Positions 57,080 to 64,000 of a DNA stretch of 64,000 nucleotides are shown here, one piece after another. Within the stretch, counting starts at the first letter, position 1, and every line of letters starts with the position of its first letter. Under the pieces are notes generated by a model. It saw only the letters and a list, made by a program, of their open reading frames with translations. It was not told the DNA's origin and ran no database searches. Where the stretch lies: assembly GCA_021018995.1 (NCBI GenBank), contig CM037598.1:72868671-72932670 (forward strand), in the 5' to 3' direction. The translations under genes were made by a program, and so were the position numbers. The stretch comes from Chloranthus sessilifolius (Eukaryota > Streptophyta > Magnoliopsida > Chloranthales > Chloranthaceae).

Positions 57080-58514
57080 TGGGGCCCAATTTTCTAACGA
57101 AAAGGCTTGAAAGCTTGAATGAGAGCGAGCTTGCGGATTTGGATCAGCTTGGGCCCATCTCTCATCCTTCCATGGAGTCCCTCCGCTTTGGGATCTTATT
57201 TATGCGGCAGCTTCTTTTTGGGAAGTGGATACCCATGTCTTTCATTTTGGGAACCGCTAGTTAACTCCCACTCTTGAGGAGCTCTCCAGCCTGCCAGGTT
57301 TGAAGTTGCATAGAAGCTTTGCTAGGGTAGTGCCAAAACTAGGTTACGCTAAAGCCGTCCACACGACTTTGGGTTTGAAGAAAGCTGATTATGAGAAAAG
57401 CCTCGTTGGTGGGCCCACCAGGTGTTCGATGAAATTCCTGAGAGAACTTTTTGGCGATGAAAGCTTGCAGAAATTATTGATTAGAAATATCTGTAATGTA
57501 AAGTCTTTTGCTCTCTGTCTTCTCTCGGAGGTCCTTTTCTACACTGGGGGAGAGAGTTTCTCACTTGCATTTTGTGATGTCCTGGCGGAACTCCATAATA
57601 CAAATGGTTTTGGCAGAAATTTACCGCTGCCTTGATGCCTTTTCTTTGGGCAAAGTTGAGTACCTCCGGGGATGCCCTATCCTGTTCCAAGTCTAGTGTG
57701 GGGAGCACTTCACTATTTTGGGGCTTGTGCCTCGCTTCTATGTTGTTCGTGGTGAGGCGGCTCGCTGCTTTTTGGGTCGATGCCATAGGTTGCCGCAGGG
57801 GAATATACAAGAGTTGAAGCTTTGGTTGGCTGAGGCTGAACTGGTGTGGAGGCTTCCCTGGTTAGATAGGACTTTTACAGTAGTTCGATCTAGAGATTAC
57901 GAGGGCATCACTCTTCTTGGTTTGACTAATAGAACCTACTACTTCCCATTTTGGGTGCTGCGCCGGCTTGGTTGTTCTTAGCAGGTGCCCTGTGCGATGA
58001 AACCACCCCTATGTGACTTGATTTTTTCTCGAGGATCCTCTGGGGACTTGGATAGGATAGCCGCTCTCTGAGAAAAGCATCAGTCGACGCACATGTGCGA
58101 TCAAGAGCAGGGGAATCTGATTTTGTCTTCTCCAGAGTATGAGGCTTGGCTACTATCTGAGAGGCCTCCTGCCTGTTGCCTGGACTAGGCAGAGAGTAGT
58201 GATGCAGGGGGACCTTGGCCAAAGAAGGAGTCGACGCTTTGAACCCGTATTGAGCTGCTGATAGATGAGAAGCGAGTCCTGCATGAGCAAGTAGAGAAAC
58301 AAAAGGTTAGAGCAGAGGTGGTGAAAGCACAAGCTTGTGTAGCTGAGTGTGAGGTTCTTCGTGTGGGAGGAGCCTTGAGTGACGCTCTTGGTGCTACTGA
58401 TGTCTCCCAGAAATGATATAAGAGCCTTCACTGCCACTGAATGACAGATCGGGATGTTCAGGAGGATGATTTACGTGCAGAGTTCCATGCCCTAAAGCGC
58501 GAGTTGGGTCGTTG
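57080..58514 (+). pseudogene. Second antisense accessory gene, DUF7745-like, decayed
   Basis: The start ATG at 57080 (MGPNFLTKRLESLNESEL) follows the palindrome cluster. Cues are LRFGILFMRQLLFGKWIPM, a FHFGNR then LTPTLEELSSL block near 57240-57290, and LGLKKADYEKSLVGGPTRCS near 57370-57425. The 'HxFxFG-x-x-E-L-T-P-T-L-E-E' pattern is what I remember of DUF7745 and related plant-mobile-domain-like proteins in Ty3 elements. The C-terminal part near 58250-58510 is charged (RVLHEQVEKQKVRAEVVKAQ) and probably coiled coil. The frame is interrupted in several places. The domain name is tentative. Confidence 0.45.
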
Positions 58515-58832
58515 ATTCCATCCCTCAGACTTCTTTTTACATAGATCAAAACCATAGAAGGGGACATATGAAACCCCTGTTCAGATACATCTTTTTGGTA
58601 TAGATATTTTCTTTATGTTTTTTGTCTTTTCAACTTTTGTAAAAAAGAAAGGGACGCTAGACATCACACCGATTATTTTTTGAGATGTGGTGCAAGTATA
58701 GTACAGACACGTAAATGGAAAAGGGAAATTTATTATCTTACATAAATTTTATCTTTCTCTCTTTTTTTTTTGAAAAGGGGCAAACTAGGTATTATGCCGA
58801 TCATCCTTTTGGGAAGTGGTGCACACAATGTC

Positions 58833-59075
58833 GGCCTGAAAAATGGGAAAGGAAAATTTATTATCTTTTACAAACGTGGTCTTTCCGGTCATCAAACTAA
58901 TCATCCCGGAGTGAGGTGTGCACAGTGCTGGCCTGAAAATGGGAAAGGAAAATTTATTATCTTTTGTAAATGTGGTCTCGTTGGTCATCGAACCAATCAT
59001 CCCGGAGTGGGTGTGCATAGTGTTGGCCTGAAAATGGGAAAGGACAATTTATTATCTTTTGCAAATGTGGTTCTC
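58833..59075 (+). repeat. 96-bp tandem repeat after the second antisense gene
   Basis: GGCCTGAAAATGGGAAAGGA recurs at 58833, 58930 and 59025, each followed by AATTTATTATCTTTTG. A weaker partial copy is at 58717-58745. The unit also holds CATCCCGGAGTG. It is probably 3' untranslated sequence of the gene before it, or the border with the C 3' region. Confidence 0.85.
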
Positions 59076-59109
59076 TCCTTTCTTCATTTATTTGATGCCT
59101 CAAGGTGAG

Positions 59110-59546
59110 TCCCATTCTGAGCGTCGCCAAACCTATTTATGAGGTCGACCCTAAGTGAGGTTCAGTAATTCTTACCAAGGTCGGAATGCCCATCCCTTTA
59201 GATTAAATCGACCTTTTATCCTTACCTCGGGTTGCACATTTGACGGTGTGGTCTAAAGATACACCTGATCAAGATCTGATTTGAGCTAACATGAGCGGCC
59301 CAGTTGGCGACCAGATAAATCGAAATTGTAACCAAGGGAGTAACCGATGACTTTCTCTTTTTTTTTTTTAACCTTTTTTAATCACAGCGCCCAAGATAAG
59401 TTTTTACCATGCCTTTTGCTTCCCTCTTTTTTACCCGTAGCGCCCTTTTAGGTTTTCATTATGTCCATGGGTATGCATTTTTACCCTATATGCCTTTTCA
59501 GGTTTTCACTTGGTCGGCACAAGCTCGCTGTTTTTACCCGTGGCAC
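59110..59546 (-). other. Tat/Ogre-like 3' non-coding sequence in C with decayed stem-loop row
   Basis: On the minus strand this matches B 30850-31280 in order. It includes the GCGAGCTTGTG block, the GAAAACCTGAAAAGG loops and GGGTAAAAA spacers. The stems have lost several pairs compared with B. Many changes look like C to T or G to A. Confidence 0.75.
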
Positions 59547-62068
59547 TGTTAAGACCTAAAAAGTACCACTTTTCACCCGTTAACTTAGCCTTTGATTAGG
59601 CCCTTAGCCATCTAATAAAGGTTTGTTAAGTATTTTCTGTAGATAATAAACAGCAGTGCAATAAGGCCATAAATCCTGTTAAGGAGCCCATGATTGGCAC
59701 CAGAAGTCCCTCAGAAGAATGAGCCATAAATCCAGACCTGAGACAAGCCTCGCGCAGCTTCCACAAAGCTTTAAAGGATTCAGAAAACTATGTTTCGCGC
59801 AGTCCTCGCAACCTTCCCAAGACTTCACAAGTGCTCGCGTAGTTGAGTAACAGAAGAGCTTCAGAAGCACAACCTTGCACAGCTCTCGCGAAGTTCAGCA
59901 GTAAATGGTCGCGCAGTCTCGCATAGTTCAAGAGGACCTGAAATCAACCTCGCTCAGCTCACTCAGAACCGCTGACGAGAGAGAGCTTAAGGAGATTCTT
60001 CGCGTCATCACGCAGAGTCATGGGTGCAAATGTCAAGAGAACACGCCATATTCGAAAAGCCTCAAAGCTATCGTGAGGATCCTCGCGAAGATCTATCAAG
60101 AAAAGAAGCTGTCGCGCAGTTCAGGAAGAAAAAAGCCTCGCGAAGCCAGAGTTAGCCCTGCGAAGTGAAATGGAATGCTTGCGCAGTTCTCGAGCTTTTC
60201 ATAAGTAACTATCCAACCGCGCGAAGCCCAATCCAGCGAGAGCTTAACTATCTACCTCGTGACTGCTCAAAGCATTAAGAAGCTGCAACCCCGTGACGTC
60301 TGAAGTTCTAATGTTAAACTCAACCACGCGAAGAACAGAGCTACCACGCGACAAGTTTGGGAATCGACTGCAACCTGGCGAAGCTCTGAACTCCAACTTC
60401 CATCTTTCTGTAGAGGACATTCTAGGGATTTCCAGCGATTAGGGCACGCACTCCCATGCTCAAATCTCTTTGCACGGGCCTCGAGGCATCCAAGGATCAT
60501 TAATAGGCCATGTGGCATCACTAAAATTAGGGTTTCCTAACCCTAATGTGCCGCCACACCCACTGCTATATAAACCTAGGCCTGGTTTAGGTTTAGGAGG
60601 CCGAAAGAGTTCAGTTTTTGCTCTATTTTGTTTTTAGCATTGCAGTCATGTTTTTTTGTAGCTGTAAGCAATTTTTCTTTTCCTTTTTCTTCTCTCCATG
60701 GCCCAGCATTTGCTGGCCATGCCTTTGTATGTTTATTAAGTTTAGATTAATAGATTTTGTGGTTGGGTGTTGCACTTTTATGGGATTCATGTGTTTGTGA
60801 GTTGCTCTGTGCAAGGCTGCTGCCTTGTGATCTACCATTGCTTTGGCTGTGATTCAAAGCAATGGAGGACCGATTCTATGGTCCCATTCAGATCCAAGTG
60901 ACCTGTGTGTCTGGGCTATCATGGTCCTATACTGCCTTAGCCCCACTACAGGACCCACTAGATCTGAAATCCCCATGGAAGCCTGAGCTGGTAGCTTTGT
61001 GACCATGGTGGTGATAGCAATATTCTTGTTTTATTTTGGGCTCCGTGAGGAGGATAGCCTCTGGGATAGTCTGTGACCATTTAAGTGGACAGGTTATAGT
61101 CTTAGGGTGAATCTAATATGCCGATCCAAAATGGATCCTTCTTCTCCGAGCCTGAGCTTGTAGCGTGGTAGGCGAATGTACAGAGGCAGACTCCCCTATA
61201 TTAGTATAGACCCGCCATCAGATGGCAGATCTGATCTGGGTATGGAGATTGTAGGCTTGTGACTGGACCATTGTAGTCCCACTCAAGCAATGGACAGCTA
61301 GATCTAAGGTGGTACTCAATCTCTTGCTGTTTCTATGTGTCTGGGCTATCATGGTCCTTTACAGCCTTAGCCCCACACATAGAGCTTTAGAGGTTGAGGT
61401 TCCCTATGGATTCCTGAGCTTGTAGCCTGGATGAAGTAGTGCCTACAATGATTAACTTGTTTTGACCCATCTCTGGATTGTGGTTCCCCTATGGGATAGT
61501 CTGTGACCATTTAAGTGGACAGGTTATAACCTTAAGGGATTGGATCATGGCACAGGGATGAGTTGAATTCTTTCTCCTCTTTGGTGATAATGTAGCCATT
61601 GGACAGGATTTCTACACCAGCAGATCTGGATTTGAGTCATAAATTCCAGCATACTTCTCACCCTTCTCACCTCTTTGGTGATAATGTAGCCATTGAACCC
61701 AATAGCATACTTCTCACCCTTTTATATTTATTTTCCCTCACTCCATCCATCTTCTCAACCCTTTTCTATAGTTTGTTCATTAGGCTACCTTAGGATACTT
61801 AGAATAAGGGACCCTAAACTCCCCTCCTTTTAAGACTGTCAGATCTGTGGTCAGATCTAGAGGGACTACTAGAGATGGCTCCCTTGGAGCTGTAGATCAC
61901 CTTTCCCTGTGGGACAAACTCTTACTTATCAAAACTTGCTACAAATGGACCTTGTATCTTGCAGGTCTAGGATTTCTCAGTTGTGCTAATTCCATCTCCT
62001 ATTTTACTTTGATTTTAAATTTCTTTTACCACCAACAAATAAAGTAAGCACATCTGAAAATCGCAACA
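59547..62068 (+). repeat. 5' LTR of F
   Basis: It starts TGTTAAGACC and ends CGCAACA, 2.52 kb. The TATA-like CTATATAAACC near 60568 marks the promoter. A CGCG word cluster lies upstream (59755-60400). Downstream is an internal duplication: 60906-61115 and 61335-61545 share TGTGTCTGGGCTATCATGGTC and GTGACCATTTAAGTGGACAGG. A shorter repeat (TTTGGTGATAATGTAGCCATTG) is at 61579 and 61674. Confidence 0.8.
59750..60400 (+). repeat. CTCGCGCAG/CTCGCGAAG word cluster in U3 of F
   Basis: About 15-20 copies of a word with core CGCG or TCGCGA followed by NAG occur: CTCGCGCAGC (59748), TTTCGCGCAGTC (59792), CTCGCGTAG (59834), CTCTCGCGAAGTTC (59881), TCGCGCAGTC (59910), CCTCGCGAAG (60081), CCTCGCGAAGCC (60134), CCGCGCGAAGCCC (60217), CACGCGAAG (60326) and others. 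It ends about 170 bp upstream of the TATA box. Confidence 0.85.
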
Positions 62069-62070
62069 AG

Positions 62071-62092
62071 TTTTTGGCGCAGTTGCCAGGGA
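62071..62092 (+). other. Primer-binding site of F
   Basis: TTTTTGGCGCAGTTGCCAGG lies just after the LTR. It is close to the usual Athila site, and to the E site at 34666. Confidence 0.75.
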
Positions 62093-62385
62093 AAGATGAT
62101 CTATTAGTAGACCCTTAGTTTTTAAATTTTTAGTATTCTTTGTAGCTCTGAATAATTGATACTGCTGATGTAATTTTGAATCTTTTTTGCAGATCTGGAC
62201 AGCAACAGAGGAGGACAGTGGACTGCATTTAGAGAGTAGCTACCTCTGTTTGCAAATTCTCTAACCTTTAAAACTCTGTCTATTTCTCTTACAATTTCCA
62301 TAGCAGTATTTAGGATAGTTATAAATTTATGTTTTCTTAAAATAGCTGTAAATTTGTTAGATAAATTCTTTGAGTCAAGTACAAT

Positions 62386-63973
62386 GTGCCTGCAAGGAGT
62401 TGTCCCTGTTGGTGGTGTGTTTGGATGCTAGGTAGGAGATCTCTTAGTCCTACTTTAGAGCCTTTCAACCCTGAGCTAGAAAGGGGTAGAAGACTTAGAA
62501 GAAACAGACACACCACAGTAGAGCCCCCAATTGAATCTGAGACAGCACTCATGAGTGAAGAACAACCCAGAACTCTCAAGGAGTTGAATGCTCTGGATGA
62601 CTATAACTCTCCATTTAGCATTCAATTCCCTGATGTTCAGGGGAATTATGAAATTAAAACCTCTATCATCCAGATGCTGCCCTCTTTCCATGGGCTTAGC
62701 AAGGAGGACCCTTACAAGCATATTGACTAATTTTTGGCCTTGTGCGCCACATTCAATATCGCTGGTTTGGGACCTGAGGCTACTAGGCTCAGGCTCTTTC
62801 CCTTCTCTCTGAAGGATAGGGCTACTACCTGGTTGGCCACTCTTCCCAACAATAACATTGCATCTTGGAAAGACCTATAGACCAAGTTTCTGACAAAATT
62901 CTTCCCTGAGACCAAAACGAGCCAGTTGAGGAAGGAAATTCTTGCTTTTGCCCAATCCCCAACTGAGAATTTTAATCAAGCCTGGGATAGGTTTAAGGAA
63001 GTGCTCAAACAATGCCCCCACCACAAGATCCCAGACTGGCAGCTTGTACAAAGCTTCTACAATGGGATTGATGAGAAAAATAGAGATATGGCTGATGCTT
63101 CTTATGGTAGAACCTACATGCACAAGACTGCTGATGAGGCATGGGAATTGTTTGAAGTAATCAGTGAAAATGCTTTTCAAAAGCTATCCTTGGCAAGAAC
63201 TAGTCAGGAGTCTGTGTCAAAAGTGGAGGCTGTTGCATCGTCAAGAGGAAAAGTTTATGAGGTGTCTGGGAACAATGACTTGCAGCTGCAGATGGCAAAC
63301 CTCTCTTTGAAGTTTGACAAATTACTAACTGTGATGCATCCCAGAAGGGCTGCTCAAGTGGTGGAGGCATGTCTGATATGCCAGTCCCCATAGCACACAG
63401 TAGAGGAATGTCCATCTGCAGGGCAATATCCTGAATTGATATTGGAACATGCTGCTGCTACGCAATCTTTTGGCCAGCAACAATCTGGTGGCTACAACAG
63501 ACAGCCATATGGATACCAACACCAAAATGCTGGTTACCAATGGAGAGACCACCCAAATCTGAGGTGGAGGTAAGACAATTTATATGCAGCCACAGCAGAT
63601 GTTGGCTTTACCTCAAAGGCCACAACAGCAGTTCAACCAAGGATATGCCCCTAGGTCTAATTTCCAACACCAGCAGTAGCCCCATCAGCAACAAAATCAA
63701 TTGGTCCTACCCCCATCTCAACCCAGAAATACTTCTTTCGAGGACCAGGTCTTGACCTCACTGCAAAACCTGGGGTCCGTGGCTCAGACTGTGAGTTCTC
63801 ATGGTCAGAGCATAAAGAAGATGAAAGAGCAGATTGGCCAGCTAGCGAATGCCTTCGCTAAAAGAGAGGAGGGAAGGTTGCCTAGTCAACCAGTGGTTAA
63901 TCCCAAGGGCCAATTTTTGATTGGTGAAGGATCCTTAAACCTTGAGGGGCAAGGGGATCTTTCATTGACTTGA
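62386..63973 (+). pseudogene. gag of F, Athila type
   Basis: A leader from 62093 leads to a frame with EPPIESETALMSEEQPRTLK near 62520-62580, QMLPSFHGLSKEDPYKHID near 62670-62730, LRLFPFSLKDRATTWLATLP near 62785-62845, LKQCPHHKIPDWQLVQSFYN near 63004-63063 and a long QTADEAWELFE region. A CLICQSP then TVEECPS pattern near 63370-63420 resembles a Cys/His knuckle. The Gln-rich tail and KKMKEQIGQLANAFAKREEG near 63815-63875 are usual in Athila gag. The frame is broken in a few places and the element continues past the window. Confidence 0.8.
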
Positions 63974-64000
63974 TTCATAGAATTGTGCATTGTGTATGTT

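Larger units (their letters stand above)
52960..59546 (-). mobile_element. Fragment C: Tat/Ogre-like 3' region with two antisense accessory genes
   Basis: The right part, 59110-59546, is the reverse complement of B's 3' non-coding region (about 30850-31280), including the stem-loop row, so C is on the minus strand. To its left are two plus-strand, intron-bearing genes (53935-56310 and 57080-58514), each with a 47-bp palindrome cluster of B's type just upstream. Tat-lineage elements are known to carry extra genes, some antisense, between pol and the 3' LTR; C fits that. No LTR is seen at the left end. F is inserted at 59546/59547. Confidence 0.55.
59547..64000 (+). mobile_element. Element F: Athila-like retrotransposon, cut by window edge
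   Basis: The 5' LTR is 59547-62068, followed by an Athila-type primer site, leader and gag; the element runs past 64000. It is inserted in fragment C. The five bases before it are GGCAC; the other side is outside. The gag frame is interrupted in at least a few places. Gag blocks match E (34948-36420). Confidence 0.8.

Noticed and set aside
58770-59108. Plus-strand frame with CKCG-x-x-GH-like residues resembling a zinc knuckle
   Set aside because: It is a translation of the 96-bp tandem repeat; spacing does not fit CX2CX4HX4C and the opposite strand is equally open.
1-64000. Host protein-coding gene or tRNA gene
   Set aside because: Every long frame fits a retroelement or an element-associated gene. 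I saw no tRNA-like A and B boxes with a cloverleaf, and no intact multi-exon host gene. The PMD-like locus is the only possible exception and is decayed.

Overview
This window looks like gene-poor, repeat-dense heterochromatin of a flowering plant. Every long coding signature is from plant LTR retrotransposons: Tat/Ogre-like and Tekay-like (chromodomain) Ty3/gypsy elements, and Athila-like elements. They are nested in each other, and I recognise no intact host gene, tRNA, rRNA or CRISPR array. Species cannot be told from the sequence. All elements here are decayed fossils with interrupted reading frames.

Layout. 1-9809 (minus): element A, Tat/Ogre-like, running off the left edge, with 5' LTR, primer site, leader, gag, protease and RT/RNase H. 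It is inserted in 9810-18618 (minus): element D, Tekay-like, with 5' LTR, gag, protease, RT, RNase H, integrase, chromodomain and then an extra gene with its own promoter. 18619-21753 (plus): Athila-like 3' internal region E0, followed without a gap by an Athila-like LTR (21754-22752 and 34223-34662). That LTR is split by element B (22753-34217, plus), a Tat/Ogre-like relative of A with both LTRs and a 5-bp target duplication GCAGA. 34663-36790 and 49083-52555: Athila-like element E (gag; later a Pro/Thr-rich and coiled-coil reading frame), ending in a partial 3' LTR (52556-52890). Inside E lie Tekay LTR H (minus, 36791-36927 and 43094-45489) with its 3' internal flank, G (36928-43093, minus, Tat-like) nested in H, and Tekay LTR I (plus, 46779-49082). 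About 52960-59546: fragment C, a minus-strand Tat/Ogre-like 3' region carrying two plus-strand (antisense), intron-bearing accessory genes. One has plant-mobile-domain signatures; the other resembles the DUF7745 family. 59547-64000 (plus): Athila-like element F with a 2.5-kb 5' LTR, primer site and gag, running off the right edge.

The most striking pattern is not a gene. Nearly every element carries its own short, mostly palindromic word, repeated about 3 to 10 or more times in a cluster in the LTR, the leader, or just upstream of an accessory gene. Three homologous Tekay LTRs (D, H, I) carry three different words at the same LTR offset. Two homologous Tat/Ogre elements (A, B) carry the same 23-27-nt palindrome architecture on a 47-48-bp period, but with different inner bases that change in compensating pairs. 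The word in the LTR or leader recurs at the promoters of accessory genes (D: 10630-10875; C, which shares B's word: 53045-53162 and 56764-56936; G: near 41657-41730). I infer an element-specific recognition system, analogous to the VANC proteins and target motifs of Arabidopsis VANDAL elements, with the accessory genes as candidate partners. This is a hypothesis. A second structural signal is a row of four stem-loops at 30847-31030 with a near-constant 14-15-nt loop but different stems.
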